Positions 53,031-61,753 of a stretch of DNA of 64,000 nt are shown in pieces. The position numbers and the translations under genes are program-made. The DNA is from JBGTIS01 sp041745535 (GTDB taxonomy: Bacteria; Bacteroidota; Bacteroidia; Cytophagales; Cyclobacteriaceae): NCBI GenBank assembly GCA_041745535.1, contig JBGTIS010000073.1, positions 1 through 64,000 on the forward strand, read 5' to 3'. The notes under the pieces are model-generated. The model did not search any database. It was not told where the DNA came from and saw only the letters and a list, made by a program, of their open reading frames with translations. Within the stretch, counting starts at the first letter, position 1. Each line of letters begins with the position of its first letter.

Positions 53031-53610
53031 AATTAAAGATTTAAAATTTTAATGGATTGGTAATTATAGATTAGTAAAAAAAATTGTTAACTAAAAAGTT
53101 TAGTTTTTTGACCGGTTTAACGTTTAAAAAGCTTTATTAATAACGAAAAATAATACATATAAATCACATAAACTATACCAAATGCTTGATTTATAGGGAA
53201 GTCGCGTGGCAATATTTTTTTACCACAAACTTTACTCATCAACTTATAATTCGCGAATTTGTTTTGTGCATTATGAAAAACGATAGGATAAAGTAATGAA
53301 GTATCTTTGATACAAACTTTATTTAACTGCCGGCATTGGTAAGTATCATAAACTTTCTTCTAAAAGGCCTGGTGTTTATATTTTTGAAAAAATGATTGCG
53401 TTTTCATTGGTTTATTTTGTAAATTATAACATAAAAAACATTTTAGTGGCAGATGTAATAAATTTCTTGAACTTTAAAGAATAACATATTCATTATATAA
53501 AAGAATTTGGCGTACTTGTGAAAAATTTGGCTTAACCTCTTATTATTATAAGATTACTGTCGTTAAAGATTTAATATCATTTAAAAATCAAGTTTCAAAT
53601 AGAATTTGCC
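53031..53610. other. 580-base divergent intergenic region
   Basis: This very AT-rich spacer separates the leftward fasciclin gene from the rightward membrane-protein gene. A TATCTTTG near 53303 matches the -7 consensus without a well-placed TTG. No RNA gene, repeat or open frame is seen. Confidence 0.45.
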
Positions 53611-54354
53611 ATGGAAGCATTTTTAGCAGCCTTTAGAGAAATCGCTTATTACGGATCATTTGTTATGGTTGGTATCGGAGCGCTCGTTCTTCTTTATCTT
53701 ATCAGTAAGTTAATAGGTACCCGAGACAGCAAAAAGAAGTATGATTTTATCAATAGATACGAGAAAGATTTACTTTGGTATGCCTTTTTGTCTTTTATTA
53801 TAGCAGGAGGCTTATATGCTACTTCTATTCTGGCTACCGAGTTCTTATTCTTATTTGTTGGAGTTTTTGTTTCTGTTATGTTTGGCCTTATTGTCGGCGT
53901 AATTGTTTTCAACTATCTCAAGTTTTATTATCCTTCCTTTATAGAAGAAAGGCTTAACAAACTACGATATACTCCCCGTATTTCCCCTAAAAGTGGCAAA
54001 CCCATGAAACTTCTGAGCGAAGATGAAGAAGATGTATACCTGGACGAAGGCATGCAGGCTGAAGAAAATATTTTCTCCGTTGATTACGACGTTTGGGTTG
54101 ACGAAGAAACCGGCTTTACTAAAATTGAAAAATATCCTGGCCATTTACATGCGCTAAAATCACCTACCTGTGGTTATTATACCCTTCGGGTAATACGTGA
54201 AGAGATTATTGAATCGCCTACAGAAGATAAAGAAGGAACCCTTATTAAGTATTATGAATGTAGCTATACCGGTTACAAAACACAGAAAGTGTTTAACATC
54301 GCGCCTCTTAAGAAAATTCCTAATAACTTTAAAAACACCCTTACTACTACATAA
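53611..54354 (+). CDS. membrane protein of unknown function with cytoplasmic C-terminal domain
   Basis: A 247-residue protein with three hydrophobic segments (about 15-32, 55-74 and 78-103) and a soluble C-terminal domain of about 140 residues. The latter has an acidic patch (LLSEDEEDVYLDEGMQAEE) and the pattern YDVWVDEETGFTKIEKY, a single CG pair and CSYTGYKTQKVFNI. I recognise no family. It is followed by a bidirectional terminator and faces the leftward flippase-like gene. Confidence 0.7.
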   Translation: MEAFLAAFREIAYYGSFVMVGIGALVLLYLISKLIGTRDSKKKYDFINRYEKDLLWYAFLSFIIAGGLYATSILATEFLFLFVGVFVSVMFGLIVGVIVFNYLKFYYPSFIEERLNKLRYTPRISPKSGKPMKLLSEDEEDVYLDEGMQAEENIFSVDYDVWVDEETGFTKIEKYPGHLHALKSPTCGYYTLRVIREEIIESPTEDKEGTLIKYYECSYTGYKTQKVFNIAPLKKIPNNFKNTLTTT

Positions 54355-54376
54355 GCGAACCAAACTAACTGTTAAT

Positions 54377-54410
54377 AAAAAGGACACGTCAGCAGACGCG
54401 TCCTTTTTTT
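54377..54410. terminator. bidirectional intrinsic terminator
   Basis: GGACACGTC and GACGCGTCC form a stem with one A-C mismatch, flanked by AAAAA and TTTTTTT, between the convergent membrane-protein and flippase-like genes. Confidence 0.85.
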
Positions 54411-54445
54411 GGTTATACATAAAGTAATGCGAAAAAACAGATTTT

Positions 54446-55516
54446 TTAAGACTCAACCGCTTTTGCTTCTTTTTCGGTAAAGAAAACACGTTTGATCCAT
54501 CGAGGCAGGAATATGGCCCCCAGCAACAGATAAGGATAATACGATAGCATTCGCCATAAAATATTGGTGACGAAGGTATAATCGCCCAGGAAACCGGTAA
54601 AAAACTGAGAAAAGAAAAACTCAGCCGTTCCACTGCTTCCTGGTGTTGGTGAAATTAACATGGTGATCCACATCATCAGATTGCGCCCAAATATCAGAAA
54701 ATGATCCCTTAACGTTAAATCAGTAAAAGCAGCGATCAGGCAGTTTAGCATTAGGTAACGAGCCACCCACACAAAAAAAGTAGCTACCGATATCTTAACC
54801 CAATAGCTGGTTTCTTTTCCTCTTAGTTCCTGTGAAGCAATAATTATTTCATCTCCCTGTTGGTTAGCCGCGTGCCGCCACCGGCGCAAGAATTTAATAG
54901 AGGTAATTTTTAGTAAAAGCCATTTAAATCCACGGGGCCGGATAAAAATGCCATAAAACATAAGAAACGTATAAAGCGCAATTAGAAAATAGCTGATGAG
55001 AAACAATACAGGAAGGCTATTTCCGATTTCCATCTGTATGGCATCGCCGTTAGGGAAAAGCTCCTGCTGGGAAAAAAGTAAGGCGAGCGGAGACACCAGC
55101 ACAAAAAAGAGATTATCAAGAATGGCTGTAAGCATTACATAAGCCAGCGATTTGCCAAAGCTGATTCCTTCTTTCATCAACACAAACACCACCACAGAAG
55201 TACCACCCACTACCGAAGGTGTAACGGCAGATGCAAACTCCCACAGAATAATTACATAAATACTACCAACCCAGGTAAGTTTATGATTGGTAAGCGTTTT
55301 AATACGATACACATAGCCGGTATCACGAGCCAATATAACAATGATAGCCAGTAAAATCGCGAAGGGAGAAGCATCAAAAATAAGTTTGAGTTTTTCGGTG
55401 GTAAGGTCAGGGTCGCTATAAAACAAATAAAAAACAATACCAAGTCCGATTATGACTGGTATCCATATCTTATTGGGGTTTAAGGTTTTGAATACTTCTT
55501 TTGAACTAATTTCCAT
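54446..55516 (-). CDS. flippase-like protein, LPG synthase transmembrane-domain family
   Basis: A 356-residue integral membrane protein with about eight helices, of the family that includes the membrane half of lysylphosphatidylglycerol synthase (UPF0104/flippase-like). Family marks are ILWEFASAVTPSVVGGTSVVVFVLMKEG (in part, about 91-118) and the late SPTPGSSGTAEFFFSQFFTG. There is no aminoacyl-tRNA-using domain. It probably moves or binds a lipid. Its ATG shares one base with the scpA stop, so the two genes are likely translated from one transcript. Confidence 0.88.
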   Translation of the reverse strand: MEISSKEVFKTLNPNKIWIPVIIGLGIVFYLFYSDPDLTTEKLKLIFDASPFAILLAIIVILARDTGYVYRIKTLTNHKLTWVGSIYVIILWEFASAVTPSVVGGTSVVVFVLMKEGISFGKSLAYVMLTAILDNLFFVLVSPLALLFSQQELFPNGDAIQMEIGNSLPVLFLISYFLIALYTFLMFYGIFIRPRGFKWLLLKITSIKFLRRWRHAANQQGDEIIIASQELRGKETSYWVKISVATFFVWVARYLMLNCLIAAFTDLTLRDHFLIFGRNLMMWITMLISPTPGSSGTAEFFFSQFFTGFLGDYTFVTNILWRMLSYYPYLLLGAIFLPRWIKRVFFTEKEAKAVES

Positions 55517-56262
55517 TAATCTACCGGTACTTCTACCCTTTTAATCCAAAAATTGTTAAATCCCTGGCCTAATTGTATATTGATTTGCCCTTGTTGAAGT
55601 AACTCCAGAATAGCCAAAAAGTTAAATACTACAGCAATTTTAAATGGTTTTTGCGCGATGATAGCTTCAAACGTCATACTCTCTTGCTGGGTTAGTAAAT
55701 TCAACACAAATTCCTTTTGTCCTTCAATCGTATAAGGGTATTGAACGACAGAATGCAAACTCACGTTTTGGTGTACCTCAAACCTTTTAAGTACTTTTTT
55801 GTATACCTGCAGCAATTTATACATATCCAAATCCTGTAATTCGGCATCTTCATTACTTTGTTCTGATAGCTTTTTAAGTTCTTTGACCAAATTCCCACGC
55901 TCCGATTTATTCATTCGGTCCCCCTCCAGATCAGCCAACTGTCCTAATACCGATTTATATTTTTTGTATTCCAGCAGGTGCCTGATTAATTCTTCTCGTG
56001 GATCTACCTCATTACCTTCCTCATCCATCACTGGCCTGGGAAGTAAGGTTTTGGCTTTTATACGCATTAAAGTAGCGGCTACCAGGATAAATTCGCTGGC
56101 TACTTCAATATTCATTTTTTCCAACTCCCGTACATAACCAAGAAAATCATTGGTAATTTTAGAGATAGGAATATCATGAATATCTAATTCATCTCGTTCG
56201 ATAAAAAAAAGTAACAAATCAAATGGTCCCTCAAAGAGAGGTAATTTTATTTCAAAACTCAA
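55516..56262 (-). CDS. scpA: segregation and condensation protein A
   Basis: A 248-residue kleisin partner of the SMC-ScpAB condensin. It opens at a TTG with the canonical SFEIKLPLFEGPFDLLLFFIE, then IDIHDIPISKITNDFLGYV, and has the family's C-terminal winged segment (QESMTFEAIIAQKPFKIAVVFNFLAILELLQQG, in part, near 200-230). The length and motifs fit ScpA. The TTG is accepted because the amino acids from there on match the family N-terminus. scpB and smc are not in the window. Confidence 0.93.
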   Translation of the reverse strand: MSFEIKLPLFEGPFDLLLFFIERDELDIHDIPISKITNDFLGYVRELEKMNIEVASEFILVAATLMRIKAKTLLPRPVMDEEGNEVDPREELIRHLLEYKKYKSVLGQLADLEGDRMNKSERGNLVKELKKLSEQSNEDAELQDLDMYKLLQVYKKVLKRFEVHQNVSLHSVVQYPYTIEGQKEFVLNLLTQQESMTFEAIIAQKPFKIAVVFNFLAILELLQQGQINIQLGQGFNNFWIKRVEVPVD

Positions 56263-56454
56263 ATTTGTTTTTTATTTAGTATTTTACTTAACTTTCAAAC
56301 TCACAAATAAACTAATTTAAAATATTATATTCTGAACTTAACCTTATTCATGAAAAGTAAGACAAATTCCTGATTTATTTCCGATAACATTCTGTTATAA
56401 ACATTCTGGGAAGTTAATCGTTTTTATGGATACCTTATTAAATTTAAAATTGTA

Positions 56455-58368
56455 ATGCTAATCAAACCAGGCAATCTCCTTGCAACTGTTAATAGTCCGG
56501 ATGACTTACGTAAATTAACCCAGGAAGAACTTGTACAAATATCGGGCGAATTAAGGCAATTTATCATCGATACCGTTTCTGTATATGGTGGCCATTTTGG
56601 GGCCAGTTTAGGCGTTGTGGAAATAACAGTTGCCCTGCATTATATATTCAACACTCCTTCGGATTTGCTGGTGTGGGATGTAGGGCATCAGGCATACGGC
56701 CATAAAATCCTGACGGGTAGGCGTGACCTTTTTCATACCAACCGGGTATATAATGGTTTGTCGGGGTTTCCTAAACGCAGTGAAAGTGAATATGATACGT
56801 TTGGTGTAGGACATTCATCCACTTCTATTTCGGCGGCATTGGGTATGGCGGTTGCTTCTCAGCATAAAGGTATCGAAAACCGGCAACATATTGCTGTAAT
56901 TGGAGATGGCGCTCTTACGGGCGGTATTGCTTTTGAAGCGATGAACCATGCCGGTGTATCTAATACGAATCTGCTGATTATTCTGAACGACAACTGCATG
57001 TCGATTGACCCTAATGTGGGTGCTCTTAAGGACTATCTTACCGACATTACGACTTCTACTACCTACAACCGAATTAAAGATGATTTGTGGAAGTTGCTGG
57101 GCAAAATCAGTAAATTTGGTACCAGTGCACAGGAAATTGTATCAAAGCTGGAAACCAGTATTAAGGCATTTTTGCTGGAGAAAAGCAACTTTTTTGAATC
57201 TTTAAATTTACGTTATTTCGGGCCGGTAGACGGGCATGATGTAAATCATCTGGTAAGTGTACTTGCGGACCTGAAAAAGATACCAGGGCCGAAAATTCTG
57301 CATTGTGTTACAATTAAAGGTAAAGGCTATTTGCAGGCTGAAAAAGATCAGACTAAATGGCATGCTCCTGGTAAATTCGATAAAGTATCCGGAGAAATTC
57401 ATAAAAAAACCTATGATATTCCGCAACCGCCCAAATATCAGGATGTTTTTGGCCATACTATTGTAGAATTAGCCCGAAAAGATCCAAAAATTATGGGAAT
57501 TACGCCAGCCATGCCTTCTGGTTCTTCTTTAAATATTATGATGAAAGAAATGCCCGACCGAGCTTTTGATGTGGGCATTGCGGAACAACATGCCGTTACT
57601 TTTTCGGCCGGACTGGCCACCCAAGGCCTTAAGCCCTTCTGTAATATTTACAGCACTTTTATGCAACGGGCTTACGATCAGGTAATTCATGATGTTTGCA
57701 TTCAGAATTTACCAGTGATATTTTGCCTGGACCGGGCCGGGTTTGCCGGTGCCGATGGCCCTACACACCATGGCGCGTATGACCTGGCTTATATGCGTTG
57801 CATTCCTAATATTGTGGTTTCCGCACCAATGAACGAAGCCGAACTACGCAACTTAATGTATACCGCTGCTGAATACGACAAGGGCCCCTTCAGCATCCGA
57901 TACCCTCGCGGCCAGGGTGTAATGCCCGAATGGCATACCCCTATGGAAACGGTTGAAGTAGGTAAAGGAAGGATGGTTCAGGATGGGGAAGAGGTAGCTA
58001 TTCTTACTATTGGCCATATTGGTAACTATGCTGTTGAAGCCTGCCAGTATCTTGCTTTAGAAGATCTGCATCCTGCTCATTACGATATGCGTTTTGTAAA
58101 ACCCTTGGATGAGGAACTGCTGCATAATGTATTTTCCCAATTTCGAAAAGTAATTACAATCGAAGATGGCTGTTTGGCAGGTGGTTTTGGCAGCGCTATT
58201 CTGGAATTTATGGTTGACCATGGTTATCATGCTTCCGTTAAGCGTTTGGGCATACCTGATGCGGTTATTGAACATGGCGAACAACTTGAATTGCACCAGG
58301 AATGTGGTTTTGATCCGGAAAGTATTTATAAAGAAGTAAAAGCGCTGATTGGTATTCCAGCCATATGA
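56455..58368 (+). CDS. dxs: 1-deoxy-D-xylulose-5-phosphate synthase
   Basis: A 637-residue thiamine-diphosphate enzyme making 1-deoxy-xylulose-5-phosphate from pyruvate and glyceraldehyde-3-phosphate, the entry to non-mevalonate isoprenoid synthesis. Motifs are GGHFGASLGVVEITVALHY (about 43-61), WDVGHQAYGHKILTGR, GDGALTGGIAFEAMNHAG with NDNCMSI (ThDP pyrophosphate loop), and DRAGFAGADGPTHHGAYDL in the pyrimidine domain. It leads a short operon with dtd (13-base gap) and a MazG gene. Confidence 0.97.
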   Translation: MLIKPGNLLATVNSPDDLRKLTQEELVQISGELRQFIIDTVSVYGGHFGASLGVVEITVALHYIFNTPSDLLVWDVGHQAYGHKILTGRRDLFHTNRVYNGLSGFPKRSESEYDTFGVGHSSTSISAALGMAVASQHKGIENRQHIAVIGDGALTGGIAFEAMNHAGVSNTNLLIILNDNCMSIDPNVGALKDYLTDITTSTTYNRIKDDLWKLLGKISKFGTSAQEIVSKLETSIKAFLLEKSNFFESLNLRYFGPVDGHDVNHLVSVLADLKKIPGPKILHCVTIKGKGYLQAEKDQTKWHAPGKFDKVSGEIHKKTYDIPQPPKYQDVFGHTIVELARKDPKIMGITPAMPSGSSLNIMMKEMPDRAFDVGIAEQHAVTFSAGLATQGLKPFCNIYSTFMQRAYDQVIHDVCIQNLPVIFCLDRAGFAGADGPTHHGAYDLAYMRCIPNIVVSAPMNEAELRNLMYTAAEYDKGPFSIRYPRGQGVMPEWHTPMETVEVGKGRMVQDGEEVAILTIGHIGNYAVEACQYLALEDLHPAHYDMRFVKPLDEELLHNVFSQFRKVITIEDGCLAGGFGSAILEFMVDHGYHASVKRLGIPDAVIEHGEQLELHQECGFDPESIYKEVKALIGIPAI

Positions 58369-58381
58369 CAATCCATTCAAA

Positions 58382-58834
58382 ATGATTGCTGTAATTCAGC
58401 GGGTGTCTGAGGCATCTGTAACTATTAATGGTAAAATCCACGGAAAAATAGATACCGGATTAATGATACTCTTGGGTATTGAAGAAGCTGATGAGGATGA
58501 AGATATTGGCTGGTTAAGTCGGAAAATAATAAATCTTCGTATATTCGACGACCAGCAAGGAGTAATGAATAATAGTTTGCTGGAGGTTCAGGGAAATTTG
58601 TTAATTGTAAGCCAGTTTACATTACATGCAAGTACAAAAAAAGGAAACAGGCCCTCTTACATCAAAGCAGCCAAACCGGAAACTGCTATTCCGTTGTACG
58701 AAAAATTTGTTAAAGCCTGCGAGCATATCCTCGAAAAACCTGTCCAAACAGGTAAGTTTGGAGCCAATATGAAAGTAGCTCTTATTAATGACGGCCCTGT
58801 TACTATTCTCATTGATACCAAAGATAGAAAATAG
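58382..58834 (+). CDS. dtd: D-aminoacyl-tRNA deacylase
   Basis: A 150-residue editing enzyme that cleaves D-amino acids and glycine mis-attached to tRNA. It starts with MIAVIQRVSEASVTING, contains the conserved SQFTLHASTKKGNRPS (about 79-94) and ends with NMKVALINDGPVTILIDT, the second catalytic signature. I start it at the ATG at 58382, the family-typical N-terminus, not at the longer frame start at 58349. The gene lies 13 bases after dxs. Confidence 0.95.
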   Translation: MIAVIQRVSEASVTINGKIHGKIDTGLMILLGIEEADEDEDIGWLSRKIINLRIFDDQQGVMNNSLLEVQGNLLIVSQFTLHASTKKGNRPSYIKAAKPETAIPLYEKFVKACEHILEKPVQTGKFGANMKVALINDGPVTILIDTKDRK

Positions 58835-58856
58835 AAATTTTGTTAACCCAACAACA

Positions 58857-59183
58857 ATGACGCTGGAAGAGGCACAACAAAAGGTAGATGAATGGATTAA
58901 AACCGTAGGTATGCGTTATTTTAATGAACTTACCAATATGACCATTCTTACAGAAGAAGTTGGTGAACTGGCCCGAATTATGGCCCGTAAGTATGGAGAG
59001 CAGTCTTATAAAGAATCGGATAAGAACAAAGATCTGGGCGATGAAATGGCTGATGTGCTATGGGTACTAATTTGCCTGGCCAATCAAACCGGAATTAATT
59101 TAACTGAAGCATTTCAAAAAAACCTGGAAAAGAAAAACAACCGCGACCACGACCGGCATAAAAAAAACGAAAAGCTTAGCTGA
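58857..59183 (+). CDS. MazG-like nucleotide pyrophosphohydrolase
   Basis: A protein of about 108 residues of the all-alpha NTP pyrophosphatase fold. Metal-binding marks are EEVGELARIM (Glu-rich helix, about 33-42) and DLGDEMADVLWVLICLA (about 60-76). It probably hydrolyses non-canonical or surplus nucleoside triphosphates. The ATG at 58857 was taken rather than the longer frame from 58788, since TLEEAQQKVDEWI is the usual start. It is the third gene of the dxs unit. Confidence 0.9.
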   Translation: MTLEEAQQKVDEWIKTVGMRYFNELTNMTILTEEVGELARIMARKYGEQSYKESDKNKDLGDEMADVLWVLICLANQTGINLTEAFQKNLEKKNNRDHDRHKKNEKLS

Positions 59184-59187
59184 CTAA

Positions 59188-60207
59188 TTATTCGTTCTGA
59201 TAAATAGCAATTTTCATGGTCCCTTTTGTATCAATATAGCCTCGGTACATGCCAGAAGTGTTAAAAGGAGTAGTAATATTACCCTTCTGATCTATGGCAA
59301 TTACGCCTCCTTCTCCTTGCATTTCCACCAGCTTATGGTTTACTACTTCATTGGCAGCATCTTTTACGCTCATATTTTTATATTTCATAAGTGCGGCAAT
59401 ATCATAGGCCACTACCGAACGGATAAAGTATTCGCCATGGCCTGTGGCCGACACAGCGCAGGCATTATTATCAGCATATGTTCCCGCGCCAATAATGGGC
59501 ACATCGCCTACCCGTCCGTATTTTTTGTTCGACATACCGCCGGTAGAAGTAGCCGCCGCCAGATTGCCTTGCTGGTCCAGGGCCACGGCCCCTACGGTAC
59601 CAAATTTCTTGTCGGGAATCCTATCCAAAATACTACCTTCATTGCCTGAATGGTCTAGTTCCTGTTTTTCCGATTCCTTAATTTTCAATAATTGCTGGTA
59701 TCTTTTTTCTGTATAGAAGTAAGAAGAATCTACTATTTCAAGCCCTTGTTCTTTCGCGAACTTTTCAGCGCCTTTACCAATCATCATTACATGAGGTGAG
59801 TTATTCATTACGGCTACAGCAGCCGTAATCGGGTTTTTTACATTAGTGATGCCTGCTACAGTTCCGGCGTTGCGGGTTTTGCCATCCATAATAGCGGCGT
59901 CTAATTCATTGCGGCCATCGCTGGTGAAAACGGCACCTTTTCCGGCATTGAATAATTCAGAATCTTCCATAATTTTAATGGCAGCGACCACGGCTTCGGT
60001 GCTGACTCCACCATTTTCCAAAACACTATAACCAGCTTCCAGGGCTTCCTGTAGTTTTTCTCTATACGCTTTTTCCATTTCTTCCGACAGATTTTCACGG
60101 CTAATGGTACCCGCTCCACCATGAATGGCTATGGCAACATCAGCGGTTTGAGCTGGCAGCATGTGACAGACTAACAGAATCAGAATTAAGGATAATATTT
60201 TTTTCAT
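59188..60207 (-). CDS. exported isoaspartyl peptidase / plant-type L-asparaginase
   Basis: A 339-residue Ntn-hydrolase precursor with a signal peptide (ILSLILILLVCHMLPAQ). IAIHGGAGTISRENL opens the mature enzyme, and autocleavage should occur before Thr204 in KKFGTVGAVALD, giving alpha and beta chains; GGMSNKKYGRVGDVPIIGAGTYAD (in parts) and CAVSATGHGEYFIR follow. It removes isoaspartyl residues or hydrolyses asparagine in the periplasm. It converges with the MazG gene at a gap of four bases. Confidence 0.92.
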   Translation of the reverse strand: MKKILSLILILLVCHMLPAQTADVAIAIHGGAGTISRENLSEEMEKAYREKLQEALEAGYSVLENGGVSTEAVVAAIKIMEDSELFNAGKGAVFTSDGRNELDAAIMDGKTRNAGTVAGITNVKNPITAAVAVMNNSPHVMMIGKGAEKFAKEQGLEIVDSSYFYTEKRYQQLLKIKESEKQELDHSGNEGSILDRIPDKKFGTVGAVALDQQGNLAAATSTGGMSNKKYGRVGDVPIIGAGTYADNNACAVSATGHGEYFIRSVVAYDIAALMKYKNMSVKDAANEVVNHKLVEMQGEGGVIAIDQKGNITTPFNTSGMYRGYIDTKGTMKIAIYQNE

Positions 60208-60308
60208 GGCAGGTAAGCGAGTTTTCTGTGAAACTCAAATGTAAAGTAAAATGAATAAAATTGAAAGATTTTACTGCGCCCGAACTATTGGCGGAATTTT
60301 CAACCAAA

Positions 60309-61526
60309 TCAGGTTTTTCCATTTACATAATCCCGCAAATAGATAAAATCGTTGGTGAGCTTACCATTTTTTGTGACGGTAGCTCGTTTAATCACATTTT
60401 CGTGGTCTTCCAGCAACAAACGAGGGAAAACGTGTGTAATCAGGTTGTCGCCAAAAGATTCAGAAGCATCTTTGGGCAACTCAGAGGGCAGGTTATCAAC
60501 GGCCATTACGGTGGTGTACCGGTTGTCGCTATAAGGAGGTACTATTTTATTGTTCCAGGGATCGTAATCGTAAACGGGGTCTTTAATAGTAGCCGGTTTT
60601 TTGGTAGAAGGAATAGAACCTTCAATATCGCAGGTGATGTCGGCAATGGTTTTAATACGAAAAGCATCATCCAGCATATCTTCAAGAGTGAACAGAACAG
60701 GGGCACGGGCATCCCAGTAGGCAGCGGCAATCAGTAAATCGGCAGCATAGGCATAGGGCAAAAACGCGGAAGTGTAGCGTTCGGGATTGATAAAAAATTC
60801 CTGTCTGTCGAAGGGGCCACCGCCTTTTCTTTTGTTGTAATCACGCACATCGAGTTTGGTATAAACCGGATAGTCGAATTTCTGATTCAAAAACTCGTGT
60901 GGTCCTACTTTTTCTATTCCCACACGATCCAGAGTTTCCATGGCCCCGTAGGCTACACGGCCACCGCCAGTCATGGCAATTTTTACAGGTGGTAACCGTA
61001 CTTTGTCCAGTTCAGCATTCATTTCAGCCATATTGTAGCAGCGGTAGGCTCTTTTTAAATGGTAATAACCGTATCGTTCCCCATAAGCCATTAGGCCATT
61101 ATAAGCACCTACAATACCGGCAAATCGGCCGAAAGCTACAATTCGGTTGCCTTCCGAATCGGTAAGGCGTTCGTAGTCAATCAGTCTGATTTTTTTCTCT
61201 AAAATAGTTTGTAACAGCTTACGGTTATACGCCTGCTTTTTAATAGTATGGGAAAAAAATAAATAGGTTTTATCTGGAATCAGCTTATCAATTGGGACTT
61301 CCTTTACACCCAATAAAATATCGCAATGCGCTACATCGTCTACCAATTCAATGCCTTGCGCCTGATAAGCTTCGTCCAAAAAACAACGAATATTACTACG
61401 CTGGCAGTAAACCCGCACATGAGGAAATAATTGTTCAACTTTGGCTGCCTGCTCGGGGCTGAGGGGTACCCGGGTATCCGGTGGATTTTTTTCTTCCCGT
61501 AGAAGCCCGATTTTTATACTTTTCAC
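60309..61526 (-). CDS. LYS1-like saccharopine/alanine dehydrogenase family oxidoreductase
   Basis: A 405-residue NAD(P)-dependent enzyme with alanine dehydrogenase/PNT domains of the yeast LYS1 type. Marks are GLLREEKNPPDTRVPLSPEQAAK near the N-terminus (in parts), FFSHTIKKQAYNRKLLQTIL, AFGRFAGIVGAYNGL and a Rossmann GGGRVAYGAMETLDRVG near 185-202. LYS1-type proteins oxidise saccharopine to lysine and 2-oxoglutarate, but bacterial relatives vary. It starts at GTG (no upstream in-frame ATG). Reaction not proved. Confidence 0.78.
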   Translation of the reverse strand: MKSIKIGLLREEKNPPDTRVPLSPEQAAKVEQLFPHVRVYCQRSNIRCFLDEAYQAQGIELVDDVAHCDILLGVKEVPIDKLIPDKTYLFFSHTIKKQAYNRKLLQTILEKKIRLIDYERLTDSEGNRIVAFGRFAGIVGAYNGLMAYGERYGYYHLKRAYRCYNMAEMNAELDKVRLPPVKIAMTGGGRVAYGAMETLDRVGIEKVGPHEFLNQKFDYPVYTKLDVRDYNKRKGGGPFDRQEFFINPERYTSAFLPYAYAADLLIAAAYWDARAPVLFTLEDMLDDAFRIKTIADITCDIEGSIPSTKKPATIKDPVYDYDPWNNKIVPPYSDNRYTTVMAVDNLPSELPKDASESFGDNLITHVFPRLLLEDHENVIKRATVTKNGKLTNDFIYLRDYVNGKT

Positions 61527-61753
61527 AAATTCATAACGCTTTAAGGTCAGGTTTCAATATTAGACATCTCGATTATTAATAAAAGATTATATTTGGTTTG
61601 TTAAATAAATATGAAGTATGATTGGCAGAGAACCTACGTTCATATTCACCGGCCTTATACAATTTCATAGGTTTTTATGACATCCGTTATTTTTCTAAAT
61701 TTAAGCCTGTAAGAAATGATATAATTCTTCTACTAAGCTAATTTTTTCCTTCT

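Noticed and set aside
54160..54633. 157-codon minus-strand frame across the convergent gene ends
   Set aside because: It overlaps the coding ends of two supported genes and runs through the bidirectional terminator.
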